64,000 bases of DNA, taken from the NCBI GenBank assembly GCA_030789695.1, contig CM061130.1, positions 12,205,860 through 12,269,859 of the forward strand, in the 5' to 3' direction. Source of the DNA: Scilla litardierei. Its lineage: Eukaryota; Streptophyta; Magnoliopsida; Asparagales; Asparagaceae. Positions 42,650-53,861 of this stretch are shown here, in pieces (position 1 is the first letter of the stretch; each line of letters opens with the position of its first letter). The position numbers and the translations under genes were made by a program. The notes under the pieces were generated by a model, which did no database searches, was not told the origin of the DNA, and worked only from the letters and a program-made list of their open reading frames with translations.

Positions 42650-43825
42650 TCCTATCAGCTCGGAATCAATTTCAGTTTTGGTATCATCGAGTGCATAAAT
42701 GTCAGTTTCGGCCATCTCAACCAAGGTTTTAGGTCTCGGTTTCATTATGGTTATCGTTCTTCCCAAAATTTAGGTCTAGGTCTCAGTATCGCCTGTTTCG
42801 GAAGCAAGTTTCGGTTTCGTCCGTATCGCTAGTTTCGGCAGTTTTGTTTCGGGTTTCGGTTTCGAAGATACTTTAAATATGTATATACTATATACACACA
42901 GTGATGGTTTCGGAGATTCTTAAATCTAAATCTATCAAATACTATTAAATACTTAACACACTAAAATATTAATCATATACTATTAAATACTACATACTAA
43001 ATAGATAAACTAAATTTGAGTTCGTAATGATATCAAATATTAAATACCTAAAGTTTGATACTTAAATCCTAAATATTAGATAAATGAATAGATCTTAAAG
43101 CCTGCCTTGCGCGCACCCACCGTTTTACCTTGCACACATACACTTATTTACAAGTTTGCCAAAAAAATCGTTAGGCGTTGCTTTGTGCACCCACCATTTT
43201 GCTTTGCGCACATACCACTTATTTAGATGGTTGCCACAAAATATCCACTTGATATGTGCACCGAGTGTTTTGCTTTACGCACATACCACTTATTTACAAA
43301 TTTGCCTTCTTAAAGAATGCAACATCTCATGAAAAGCGACCCGGGCCTCTTTCTCTCTCACGCAGATGATCGAGGCAGGTTCGGCGAGGCGACGACGCGA
43401 TGAAGTGAGTTCAATTTTTTCATCATCTTCATTACCCTTTTTCTTCTATTTTTAGCAATTTTTTCTTGGTTCTGCCTCTTCTTCATCTAATTCTTCATCA
43501 TTTTCAAACCAAAACCCTAGGGTTTTCTCCTCTCTTTTAACCGAGTTTTCTATGCAACCTATTGATCCACGAAAGTTTTTGGGTTTTTTAGAGAATTTTT
43601 ATTTAATTACACATTCTTCTTCCTCTGTCTTCGACCGATACTGAACGGTATCGGTCAGTTTCGACCAGTATCGGTCAGTTTCGGCAGGTATCGACCAACA
43701 CTGACTGATACCGTTCAGTATCGGCCGATACTGAAACTAACCCTTGGTTTCGGTATCGTCAATTGCCGATACCGATACGATACGACAGATACCTAATAGT
43801 ATCGGCTAATACCTCAACCCCCTGA
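42650..43825. mobile_element. Possible DNA transposon with TTTCGG/GTATCGG subterminal repeats
   Basis: Both ends of this 1.2 kb block are full of short related motifs. The left end (42660-42870) has TTTCGGTTTC, TCAGTTTCGG and CAGTATCGCC. The right end (43628-43805) has GTATCGGTCAGTTTCG, CGATACCG and the palindrome TATCGGCCGATA. Such clustered subterminal motifs are typical of cut-and-paste elements. The centre holds CACTTATTT-containing repeats (43130-43320) and a short 5'UTR-like piece with ATGAAG|TGAGTT near 43402. No transposase, inverted ends or target duplication could be fixed. Confidence 0.35.
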
Positions 43826-44698
43826 TCTCAACACTTTCCTGAGAATCTAGGGTAGTATGTAATGTGACATTGTACCTTCCGATACTCTTCTGAGCCAACA
43901 GAAATGGAGGGGGATCAAAGTTTTGGGTTTTATTCTAATACTAGTTAGACCTGGCATAAATTAAGATTGGTAAACCATGCTGTTGTTCCGATTGACCTGA
44001 AAGTTTACACATTGTGAGGTGGTATCGGATTGAGGTGGATCTGCCAAATCAATTTACAGCCTTAGATGCATGGAATATTTGTGTCCCCTATCCATGCCAG
44101 CCCTTGTACACATTGCATTCATGATTTCGGATTGTTTAAATGGCCAGCACAATATAGATTTTCTAATTGTTAATATAAACAAAATGCTTTTATATATCAG
44201 AAACTAAACTATTATGTTTTCGAGCAGGAACATCAGGGTATTATATGCATGAAAATGCAAATCCTTATATGCTCTTTGGTTTGCAGACAGTACATTCCTC
44301 GTTCATGGAATTCAGATTTGATTCATCACGCCATAATCTGTTACATGCACAGCTTTTCTGTGCAAGTTTTTATATCATTGAATTTGAATACTACATTCAT
44401 TAACTTGGAAAATGCAGTGGCTTGCAGATTCATTGCTGGATGCTGAATGTTAGGTAATATAAAGAGAGCAACCATAATAGTTTCCCCACAACAAGATGGT
44501 ACCCAGCACAACCCTTCGATTTCCCACGCCAACTTTTAAACAATTCTCCTTTCCTCTCCCATCGCGGCGAATCCATGAATCTCCATGGGACAAAAATTGG
44601 AGATGTTCAAGAAATGGTCTCTTGTACTCTTCTTCCTTGAAGCAGAGCAACCAGAACCTCCAACTAATGAGTATATGATGCAAATATATGGAGCCATC
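43826..44698. other. Unassigned DNA between repeats
   Basis: No convincing gene. A minus-strand stretch at 44450-44683 is open but has no recognisable motif. CCATC at 44694-44698 is the target duplication of element E. Confidence 0.4.
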
Positions 44699-45038
44699 TG
44701 TTGGGTATGGGGTGCGGCAGCATTTTTGTAGTTTTGGGTCCTAGTTGCAAACTTGAAATTTTGGGAGTTAATGGCATTGTTGTAACATTGGGCAATTCAG
44801 CCCGTTATATTGAGAGGGTTAGGTCTAGAGTTATGTGGAATTTAAAGAAGAAGAGAGAGAAATAGCTTAGTTGATAGGTTTGGAGAGTTAGCCATTTATC
44901 TTTAATCAAAGGGTAAGAGAGTCGTTTCCTCTGTAATTGAGACCTAACTGTATCTTTATTTCGTGCTATTTGCCATAAAAATCATCACGTTTTCCAAATC
45001 CCCAACTTTCTCCTCCAAAACCTTAACCAATCCTAACA
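44699..45038 (+). repeat. Element E 5' LTR (340 bp)
   Basis: TGTTGGGTATGG...CCAATCCTAACA. Followed by TGGTATCAGAGC. Confidence 0.92.
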
Positions 45039-45041
45039 AAT

Positions 45042-45053
45042 TGGTATCAGAGC
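45042..45053 (+). other. Element E primer binding site
   Basis: TGGTATCAGAGC, three bases after the LTR, the tRNA-Met type. Confidence 0.9.
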
Positions 45054-45063
45054 TTTACGATTG

Positions 45064-47230
45064 ATGACGGAAACAAAGAAAAATGTCGAAACTTTGGAGG
45101 CGAGATTTGATACCGAGTTCAATGAGTTAAAGAAAATGATAGACGAAAATTTCTCTTTGATGAACACGAGGATGTTAGCAACGGATGAGAGACTCTTCAA
45201 TCAGATCGCAACCCAAGTGGGCATTCAAATCGCTGCAAATATGGAGATCTACATTAAAAAATTGAAGAGCGTGGTAAAAGCCCTAGATCTAAATAAAGGA
45301 GCTCTCCAAACCAAACCAAATCTGAAGAAGAAGAAGACCCAAATGTGGATCTGAGGAGAAAGGTGCCTCCTTCGGACAAATACAAGGAGAAGATGGTGGT
45401 TTTCGAAGGTGGTCTACCTCCCAAAGACGGTGAATGGAACGTAGAGGAGCAAAACCCTCCCCCACAAACTTGAAAGGGGACGATGGGCGACGACGGCATG
45501 GGAGGGAGGGCCGCCGACCCACGGAAACCTAATTGAGGTGGAAACAGCCCCCGATCCCAAACCCTAAAGGCTTGCGGGGGCTCGATGACTTCGTTGGACC
45601 CCTGTGAGGCCCTGGTGCACCTGTGGGGGGTCGTCGGCCTTTGACGACGTCGTGGAAGGGGTGCGAACCCCTGATGACCTCGTTAGGGTTCACGAGCCCC
45701 CAATGGCCCCCTAGGGACCTCGCAAGCCCTCAGCACAAACATAGTGGAGCAAAACCCTCCCCAACATACTACGGAGGGGACAGTGGACGACAACGCATGG
45801 GAGGGAGGGCCGCCGACCCTCGAAAACCTAAATAGGGGGCGACAGCCCCTGATCCCAAACCCTAAAGGCTCATGGTGGCTCGGTGACCTTGTCAGACCCT
45901 TGTGAGGCCCTAGTGCCCCTGTGGGGGGTCGTTGGCCTTTGGCGACGTCATGGGAGGGACGCAAACCTCCGATGACCTCGTTAGGGTTCACGAGCCCCAG
46001 ACGGACCTCTAGGGACCTCACGAGCCCCAGCGCATGTGCAGGGTGGTCATTGGCCCCATGCGCCCTTGCCCTATGTCACCGCAGGGGCCACCCACATGGC
46101 CGATGGCCCCAGTAACTACTGAAAGGGACGGTGAACCCTTCTCCAGTATTAACAGCTCCCACGATGCATACAGGGAAGTTCTCAGAGTTCAACGCCAAGC
46201 ATGGGGAGCTAGCAATCACTTTGGGGGCTACAATGATCTTGATGGTGACACTTGGGGCTTGGTTGACGACGGAGGGGATCCTGATTGGGGTTACAGAGGA
46301 TGGAGGATGTCTGTGCTAAACCATTTTATAGCGACGTATGAGGCCCGTGGGTTGATGGAGGGGGTTCGCACGATGACTACAAACCGCCTCAGTTCGGCCA
46401 GCAGCGGGGAAGAGCATAACAATAAATATTTGGCCTCAATAACAGGATAAGAAGTTGAAATTGCCAGTCTTCGAGGTGGAGGATCCTTATGGGTGGGATT
46501 TACCATGCGAATAGATACTTCACGGTGAACCGCTTGACCGAGGTAGAGAAACTGTGAACCGGCGTCTGCTTAGATGGAAAGACTTTTATCCAGTACATGT
46601 GGAGACAACAGTGGCAGCATGTGCGATCATGGGAGAGAGTTCAAGGAATTCTTGTAGGACCGTTTTTGTGACACCCAGGTCGAGAATCTACACGAGCAGC
46701 TCCTTGCACAGTCCGAGATTTCAAGGAGAGATTTGAGAATCTTGCGGATAGGGTGAGGGCGATTTTTTGAGGCGACATTAGAGGGGAGTTTCATGCAAGG
46801 AATCAGGCTTGACATCAGAGCTGAGCTCCGCTTATAGAGGCCTCGAGAATTAATGGATACGATGGAGTTGTCCCAGTTGGTTGATAACATGCTTACCGTA
46901 GAACGGCGGTCCAATAGAGCGAACAAGGCCACTTTCTGCGCTCAAGTGACCGAGGAGGCCCAGAAAGCCTAGCCAACGATAGCCCAGACAACATAAGGAA
47001 AGAGCGACGAGCCTTCAGCTGACAACAAGTACAAGCACCTCACGTAGAAAGAAATCATGGATAGACGGGCCAAATGATTATGCTACTGTTATGGCGAGAG
47101 GTTCGGACCGGGCCACTATTGCCGGGATGCACGTTGCAGGTGCTGATTATCAAATCAGTAAAGAAGAGGGCACAGCTGCTAGCAAGGAGTCTGGAGGGGA
47201 CGAGCACCCCCACGGATTTCATGCACCATC
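45064..47230 (+). pseudogene. Element E gag, interrupted by a tandem-repeat spacer
   Basis: The start is the ATG at 45064. The first 97 codons are a charged coiled-coil leader (VETLEARFDTEFNELKKMIDENF). The frame is then lost in a G/C-rich spacer holding two ~300-bp repeats. Capsid-like motifs reappear from about 46440 (KKLKLPVFEVEDPYGW, then a YFTVNRLTE-like phrase) to about 46960 in changing frames. A knuckle of the chromovirus type (CYCYGERFGPGHYC) lies near 47081-47125. The end is HLKDKMIL at 47226-47250. Many stops; not translatable. Confidence 0.75.
45441..46036. repeat. ~300-bp tandem duplication in the gag spacer of element E
   Basis: A unit beginning (G/A)TAG(A/T)GGAGCAAAACCCTCC at 45441 is repeated from 45741. 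Both copies contain GGGAGGGAGGGCCGCCGACC, CGTTAGGGTTCACGAGCCCC and GGGGGGTCGT(C/T)GGCCTTT. The copies differ at many sites and by small indels. Confidence 0.9.
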
Positions 47231-47262
47231 TTAAGGACAAGATGATTCTTTGAGGGGCGTAG

Positions 47263-47597
47263 TGTTGGGTATGGTTGCGGTGGCATTTTTGTAGTTTTGG
47301 ACCCTAGTGGCAAACTCGTAATTTTAGCAGTTAAGGGCATTTTTGTAACATTGGATAAATCAACCTTTATACTGAGAGGGGTAGTTAGGGCTAGAGTTAT
47401 GTGAAATTTGAAGAAGAGAGAATATGAGTAACTTAGTTGATAGGTTTGGAGAGTTAACCATTTATCTTAAATCAAATGGTATGAGAGTGGTTTCCTCAGA
47501 CCAAATTTTACCTTCATTTCATGGTATTTGCTATAAAAATCATCTCTTCTTCCAAATCCCCAACTTTCTTCCACCAAAAACCTAGCCAATCCTAACA
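47263..47597 (+). repeat. Element E 3' LTR (335 bp)
   Basis: It aligns with 44699-45038, with visible divergence (several per hundred bases by eye). Followed by CCATC. Confidence 0.92.
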
Positions 47598-49232
47598 CCA
47601 TCAACATATGTAAAATTCATGATTTTTACCCTTTCATTTCGTTTTAAATATTATATGTGAGTCAACTTTATTAACTTTTGGCTCAATAAATTGTAGTTGG
47701 GACTTGATCATATTGAGGTTCAAGATCACCTACGGACTTGAGTACAAGTGGTGTTGGTTATACATATTTACGAATAATTTCTTGGTGTTGGTTATTCATA
47801 ATTAGTAATAGTTTCTTTGCCTGCAAATGCACATGTAATTAAATAAATGAAAATTGACTGAGCTTTTAGGGATTCATATATAAATGACAGAGAAAAAAGA
47901 TGTCTTTTTGCAAATGAAAGTAATTAAACTTCACTATAGGTATATATGCAAAAAAGCTAACAAAGATAGACATGTTTTATTTTACTTATCTATTTATTTC
48001 TTTGAAAACTACAAATTCAAGTATATCAATAATACAATTACACAATAACATTTCTTAAATCTTATTTCTTACACTGTATGTATATTTGGAAAAAGAAGAA
48101 GGGGTATGCAAGCATGTATTCTATCTTGTCTGAATACGAAGATGTTTGTACATGGTCTCAACTCTCATGTCACGGCAGTCCCCATTACAATTTTGGTGGA
48201 GTAGAATTGATTGGTTCTACGATAATATCAGTAATTATATAGATAAACATGTTGGATAAGTAGGATTCTAATGCGTATGTGTGGACATAATTATGTTAGG
48301 AGTACATAATAAAGAAGGTTCTCCCTGTAATTTTGCTTTACCAACAAGAACTATGCTGAACACGAAGCAATGTTCAAATAGAAAAAATATATAACCACCA
48401 CCAAAATGCAACAATTTCATTGAGTACAAATAGTAAATTACTTGGCAGCGCATGTTGATGATGCAAAAATGAGACCAATAGTTATACGGAATCCCCACAA
48501 AATTGCATTACGTATAGTAGATTTCTTTGTTGTCCGTCCTCATAATAATGACCGATAAAATAAAGAATCAATTAGGAGTATTTCATTACAATACTTTGAA
48601 GCTCAATAGACTCAGCAGATGGCTGCATAACTTTCAACTTTAGGATGATTTTGGCGTAGAAAAAACGACGAAAGCATCATACCGCATTATGACCAATGAT
48701 TGAACAATCAATACAATCAAGACATCTTTACATTCAGCCAAAACATTTTTCCCAGAGATTGTTGAAATGGTAATTTAAATTAACTTCATCCTACAACCTA
48801 TAATTAAAAAAGAAGGTACCTAAATCTTTTTTTTTTCACTTTTTTTTTAACAAATGAAGGGTCTGTAAAGATCAGCTTATCCGTATCATATTTTATGTGT
48901 CCTTTGGGGAACAAACATGTTCCGCTGCTCAACATACTTTTCCAGTATAACATGCTTGTAAGCTCAAAGTAGAAGTGCAAAGCCCACGCCGAAAAGAGAT
49001 GATAATGATCAAATTGCTGTATAATTGGCTCTCAACTATTCAACTCAGATACAATTTACCTCCATGGTAATTTTCAAATGCATTCTCAGTTCACGCCTTT
49101 CTAACTTCACATACATTACTTTTGATTTAATATATTCATGCAACATTTTAGAGTGGTGATGGGACCGCAAAAGCCAAAGTATAACATCTTCAAGTGGGAC
49201 TGGGGAAAGAACTAAAAAATAGTGTGTAATAA
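47598..49232. other. AT-rich unique DNA, no gene seen
   Basis: No element, RNA gene or coding sequence is supported. The final 40 bases before 49233 resemble the outer edge of the right arm of the inverted repeat at 60540-60975, so they may belong to that unit. Confidence 0.5.
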
Positions 49233-49594
49233 TGATAGATTCTAGTGCTGATTTGTGTGGAAAATAGTGATTTAGGGAAGAAAGAACAAGAAAATAGGAA
49301 TTTTTGTATTGCTTTAGATCTGAAAATAACAAGGATAAGCCCCGATTCGAGATGGGGTGATCTCCTAACTTTCACTTCGAGAGAAAAGCCTAATTCTCCA
49401 AGAAGACACCTTGGTCTTAAGGTTTACAATATCAAAATAAGCATGAAAAGAACCCCCTAGGGCCGGCCATAGCTATAACCCCCAAAACTAGCCCTTTTAC
49501 ACAAAAGCCCCCAAACACTCAAAATTGCATAAAACATCCCGGAAATTACGAATCGGCCCCGTGTCTCCTTAGCCTATTGGTAATAATCGCATCA
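49233..49594 (-). repeat. Element F 3' LTR (362 bp)
   Basis: It matches 58586-58947, with about a dozen visible differences. The sense purine tract (CTTTTGGAGGAGTAA) is the complement of 49595-49609. Confidence 0.93.
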
Positions 49595-49794
49595 TTACTC
49601 CTCCAAAAGAGCCACCTTATCCTCAAGCTGGAAATCAATGAACTGCTGACAGATAACCTCTCAAGACTCCCACGTAGCATCATAATCGGGCGACTCCCAC
49701 TGCTTCGGCGACTCCAATGTAAAACATCTCAAATATGTCTATTCACTCCTGTTCACCATCTCTGTCTGACCATCTGTATGTAGACGGTAGACCG
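49595..49794 (-). pseudogene. Element F: end of integrase fused to chromodomain tail
   Basis: The minus strand reads VYRLHTDGQTEMVNRS and TYLRCFTLESPKQW (integrase core, after the DDE glutamate region), then directly PDYDATWES and FIDFQLEDKVALLEE (the end of a chromodomain). The several hundred bases that normally lie between are absent, so an internal deletion joined them. Confidence 0.75.
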
Positions 49795-50123
49795 TGTTAG
49801 GAACTAACAAAAGACACGATTCTTATTGAGAATTTAGTAGCAAGAACTAGATAATTGAATACCAAAGAGGGGTATTCTCCTCCCAAGACGCCGAAGAGGA
49901 CGTCCACACTCGTCTAATCTACCTAAGGACGCTCAAGAGAAATCTCAATCATTAAGCATAAAAATACAAGCGACGGCTAGCCCCATATATATAATAGAAA
50001 CTAGGGTTGCTAGGTAAAAGCGCGCGGGCATGCGGATGACTTCATGGGCCGGCGGCTCCCGCATGTGCGGAATGGGCCTGGGCCCTTGGTTCCCTGCGGG
50101 AAAAGACCCGCAGGTGTCTATCA
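49795..50123 (-). repeat. Element G 3' LTR (329 bp)
   Basis: It aligns end to end with 53533-53861. Preceded on the sense strand by GATTTTCAGTGGCGGAGTAT, a purine-rich tract. Confidence 0.92.
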
Positions 50124-51440
50124 ATACTCCGCCACTGAAAATCCACATTGTCCTCAAGGTGGTGCACGAGAGTATCGGCGGTGCTACTCCGAGTGAGAGT
50201 CGTCTTCCCCTCCGATCCCTTCATCCTCCACGCCACCATCCTCGTCTACCTCCGCTATCAACACTTGCAGCTTACGACTCGCACAGCGGTATCCCGGAGT
50301 GAAGCGCCCGTCGCATCTGAAACAGAGCCCTTTTTGCCTCTTCTCGCTCATCTCTGCATCGGTCATCCTTCGGAATTGGCCCCCAACCGGTGGTGGGTGG
50401 TTCGGCTCCTCCGACTTCTTAAGCCCCATCTGATTCGCCTCAGTAGAAACCCCCGCTCCGCCGGCTCCAGTCGAGGTGCCCCGCTGTATCTGCCCACTGT
50501 AGCTGCTCCCGCCTCTCCTATCCTCAATCCGGGAGTCCTCTACCATATGCGACATCTCGATTACCTCTGACAGCCCCCGAGGCTTGTAGGGCCTCACTGC
50601 CGCTCGAAGGCTGTGTCTCAGCCCCTTCAGGAAGGTGCCCTCCAGCGACTCGTCTGACACGCCATGTACTCGCTCTGTCAGTGTGTCAAATCTCTCGATG
50701 TACTCCCGCACCGGCCCCTCCTGCCTGAGGGCATATAGCTGCTCGTGCAGGTTCCCCAAACGGGGATCTCTGAACTCCTCCAACACGAGGTCCTTCAACT
50801 CCTCCCAGCTTCGGATCTGCTGCTTCCTCTCCTTCCACTAGAACCACTCTAAGGCTCTTCCCTCCATGCAAATGGCTGCCGCCTCCAGTGTCTGTGCCTC
50901 GGTCATGTGGTGCGCCGCGAAATATCTCTCTGCTGTGAACAACCAGGCGTATGGATCCTCCCCAGAAAATAGCGGCATTTTCAGCTTTCGTACTCTGCAA
51001 TCTCCTCCAAAGTGCACCTGCTCGGGCCTCCCCTCCACTCGGTGATGCAGGCGGTAGTGCTGTCTCCTCTCATCCTGGATCTCGTACTGCCTATGTGGTC
51101 CTCCTCCGCGGTTCCCATAGTCCCCTTGGTAATCTCCTCGGCGGCCCTCGAAGTTGTCCCAACCTGTATCATCGCCGAACTCCGCCTCGTAGCCACCCCC
51201 GACGTCATAATAATGGTCTCTCCCATGTCCGTCTCCGTAAAATGGGTCCTCCGCTGCTGGCCGCCGTCTTGAAGGATCGAAAAACCCTCCCAAAAGCTGT
51301 CTGCGAGCGTCCTCTCCTGTTGTTCGCTGCCCGAGGGCTCGAAAAAACCCCCCAGGGCCTGTCCACGCGCGTCAGCCCCCCTGACGACTGCAATGGGGGA
51401 TCCCAGCCTTTGCGCCCCTCGGCAGGGGCCTACCGGCCAT

Positions 51441-51530
51441 CTGGCAGGGCCGACGGGCCCCGCCGGTCACCTGGCAGGACCGACGGGGCCTGCCGGCCTC
51501 CTGGCAGGGCCGACGAGCCCTGCCAGAGGT
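51441..51530 (-). repeat. Three in-frame 30-bp repeats in the gag of element G
   Basis: CTGGCAGG(G/A)CCGACG recurs at 51441, 51471 and 51501. The 30-bp period keeps the frame and encodes 10-residue Arg/Pro/Cys-containing repeats in the gag spacer. Confidence 0.85.
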
Positions 51531-51666
51531 CCGACAGGGTCGCCGGACCTGGGCGAGGTCCGACAGGGCCTGGCCAGCCCTGCCGAGCCCCGCGGTGGGC
51601 GGGAGGGGGTCCCCCGCCCATATCCTGTGGCGGCCGGCCCCCAAAAGTGTTTTGTGGGTTGGCCGC

Positions 51667-53082
51667 TGTTAGTGGTTGTGCCCTAGGCCAAATAATTGGA
51701 CCTTTATGTTATGTCATTTTCATTTATAAAATGTTTCTTTTATTGTTATTATTATATTGCTTGCATGTTTCTTTATAATAATGGTTGAATAGTTGTTTTA
51801 TGCTATTCTAATAATCCCTAGTCATTCATCATTAAAGGTTTAATGAAGAATTAAGATTAGTATGAGTTTGGTAGATAATTATGAGATAATTATATGTATG
51901 GTGATACAAATCAAACTTATAGGTACTTGTTGGAGAACATGTACTGGATAGACTCGCTATGAGATCATTACATGGATTAGTGTCATAAATGATCTCATAA
52001 TAGTTATGTCATTGAATCCGTAGACCTGAGCTCATCACAGTTTCCTACATAAGGAACATCATATTTTGACATAATCAAACGTTATCTTTAATCAGATAAT
52101 CATAAAGGCTATGATCGAATATGATGTGAATTATGCAGAGGAAAGTGAATGAACAAGATGGAATTTGTCCCTCTTCTGTGAGAGATATCTAATGGGCCCC
52201 TCGATAAGTAGGACTGAGAAATGCATGGCCGTGCTCAAATGAATGTCATTTGATTTTATTAGTCTACTTAGAAAGCGAGAAATTAAATGTTTGAACAATA
52301 TAAGTATGACACTATCCATGACTTATGTTCAAATAAGATATCGTGTGACAAAAGGATTATGACATGTCCTATTGGTTAGGTTAATATCGGACTAACGATA
52401 TTCATATTAATTGGGTAGTCAAAATGTCTTGCTAGAGACCAATTATGACTTGTGGGCTTCAAATGAGATTAGGCCCACTGCCAATTTAATATGAGCCTAT
52501 TGGGTCGCACACAAATAACGAATTGGATAGGATAGGGTTTAAACATGATTTCGAAAATGATTTGAAATTCGTGATAAGGTGAAATATCTTAACCGTAAGA
52601 TATCGTATCTCGTTAAGATATTATCCTTAAGATATTGTCGCTTAACTGAAATACGTTAATGTGTTAACGTGGGATTCTTATCCCTAAGATAGCGTCGCGT
52701 AACTGAATGTTGTTAAGGGGTTAACGTAGGATTCTATATAAGATATAGAATCACGATTTTCAGTTTTTACGTTTTTCAATCTATCTCCTCCGTTTTTGAG
52801 AAAAACAAAGAGCGAGAGAAACCCTAGTTGCGGCAAAGGAGCTAGCACCCTCGCAAGTCCTGTTCGTGACGTTCGCGTGTGGATACCGATTGAGGGTGGT
52901 CGTTCGTAGAACAGCACATATAGTCCGACAGATTCAGATCGTCGCAGCACCTACAGTCCGACAGATTCAGATCGTCAGAAAGGTTAGTAATATATTCGAA
53001 TTAATTAGAATCACATGGATCTTGGTAGGTTTCTATTTTCCGCTGTGTATAAATTAGTTGTACTATGATAGAAACCCTAACA
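51667..53082 (+). mobile_element. Solo LTR H (probably copia), TSD GCCGC
   Basis: It is 1,416 bp, TGTTAGTGGTTGTG...AAACCCTAACA, flanked by GCCGC at 51662-51666 and 53083-53087. It contains no coding sequence. A TATA-like CTATATAAG lies at 52734-52742 with a tandem repeat just upstream, which indicates plus orientation. Confidence 0.88.
52631..52744 (+). repeat. 57-bp direct repeat upstream of the TATA box in LTR H
   Basis: GATATTGTCGCTTAACTGAA at 52631 and GATAGCGTCGCGTAACTGAA at 52688 begin two similar units. Each contains a GTTAACGT(G/A)GGATTCT phrase. Repeats at this position in LTRs often act as enhancers (inference). Confidence 0.75.
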
Positions 53083-53516
53083 GCCGCCCCTCCTCGCTTG
53101 CGTGCGTCGTCTGGAACGTGCGGCTAGGGCCGCCGCCCCCCTTTGGAACTCCAACGCGTTTTGTCGCACCTTCTCGCGATAATCAACCTTTCATGGCCCT
53201 TCATCTTCTTCCTCGTCCAATTCTTCAACGAAATATGGTTGATTTTGGGTAAAAATCTCCTCTTTTCCTTCTCTTTCTTCAAAGTTGCCGCCTTTGGTGT
53301 CGGATTAGGTTTTCCTTCGTCTTGGGGTTTAGCCGCCAAGAGGGAGAGGATCTTTGCAAATTGCTCGTCGTTCTTCGCTTGACTTGCCTTCAATTGCTCG
53401 ACGGATTCCACCACCGCTTCCACCAATTTCTTAACCCCTTCAATTTCTCCCATGAACTTTTCCTCCAAATCCTCGAATTTATCCTTCGATCTCGTCGCGG
53501 CCGCCATGGATCGTCA

Positions 53517-53529
53517 CGCTTTAATACCA
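53517..53529 (-). other. Element G primer-site remnant
   Basis: The minus strand reads TGGTATTAAAGCG, a two-base variant of the TGGTATCAGAGC site. Confidence 0.7.
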
Positions 53530-53532
53530 AAT

Positions 53533-53861
53533 TGTTGGGAACTAACAAAAGGCATGATTTTTATTGAGAATTTAGTAGTAAGAACTAGATAATTGAATAC
53601 CAAAGATGGGTATTCTCCTCCCAAGATGCCGAAGAGGACGTCCGCACTCGTCTAATCTACCTAAGGACGCTCAAGAGAAATCTCAATCATTAAGCATAAA
53701 AATACAAGCGACGGCTATCCCCATATATATAATAGAAACTAGGGTTGCTAGGCAAAAGCGTGCGCGCATGCGGATGACTTCATGGGCCGGCGACTCCCCC
53801 ATGTGCGACATGGGCCTGGGCCCTTAGTTGCCTGTGGGAAAAGACCCGCAGGTGTCTATCA
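53533..53861 (-). repeat. Element G 5' LTR (329 bp)
   Basis: TGTTGGGAAC...GTGTCTATCA on the plus strand. Same length as the partner at 49795-50123. Confidence 0.92.

Larger units (their letters stand above)
44699..47597 (+). mobile_element. Element E: gag-only chromovirus-like retrotransposon
   Basis: It is 2,899 bp, TGTTGGGTATGG...AATCCTAACA, flanked by CCATC at 44694-44698 and 47598-47602. LTRs of 340 and 335 bp (44699-45038; 47263-47597) enclose a primer site, a broken gag and a purine tract. After the knuckle at about 47081-47140, the sequence goes almost directly to the purine tract (GATTCTTTGAGGGGCGTAG), with no protease, RT or integrase. This matches the TR-GAG class of non-autonomous elements. 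Confidence 0.92.
50184..53507 (-). pseudogene. Element G gag (chromovirus type), split by solo LTR H
   Basis: It starts at the ATG at 53507 with a charged coiled-coil leader (KFEDLEEKFMGEIEGVKKLVEAV). Stops follow near 53124, before H (51667-53082). Then come a spacer with 30-bp repeats, a Gly/Asp/Tyr-rich stretch, the capsid (LKMPLFSGEDPYAWLFTAERYF, then after one stop EEFRDPRLGNLHEQLYAL, VREYIERFDTL and FLKGLRHSLRAAVRPY) and a zinc finger (CFRCDGRFTPGYRC) near 50300. The frame ends at 50184, just before the purine tract. The capsid half (51293-50184) has only one stop, so it is much better preserved than the gag of E or F. Confidence 0.85.
49795..53861 (-). mobile_element. Element G: gag-only element inserted in F, carrying solo LTR H
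   Basis: LTRs of 329 bp each lie at 49795-50123 and 53533-53861 (sense TGATAGACACC...TCC(T/C)AACA). Between them are a primer-like site, gag and a purine tract only. Without solo LTR H the element is about 2.65 kb. It interrupts the integrase of F: the coding text on either side is contiguous (TTL..ST/VYRLHTDGQTE). The flanks read GACCG and TCGTG, so no clean 5-bp duplication is visible. Confidence 0.88.

Noticed and set aside
45623..46115. Plus-strand frames at the 300-bp repeats of element E as new genes
   Set aside because: They lie inside the gag spacer between leader and capsid and appear twice only because of the tandem duplication.
49230..49375. Frames shared by 49190-49375 and 58536-58727
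   Set aside because: They are the two LTRs of element F, not a gene family.
51372..51644. Arg/Pro/Cys-rich reading frames in the GC-rich block as a separate gene
   Set aside because: The block is the gag spacer of element G; the repeats are part of the gag frame and not an independent gene.
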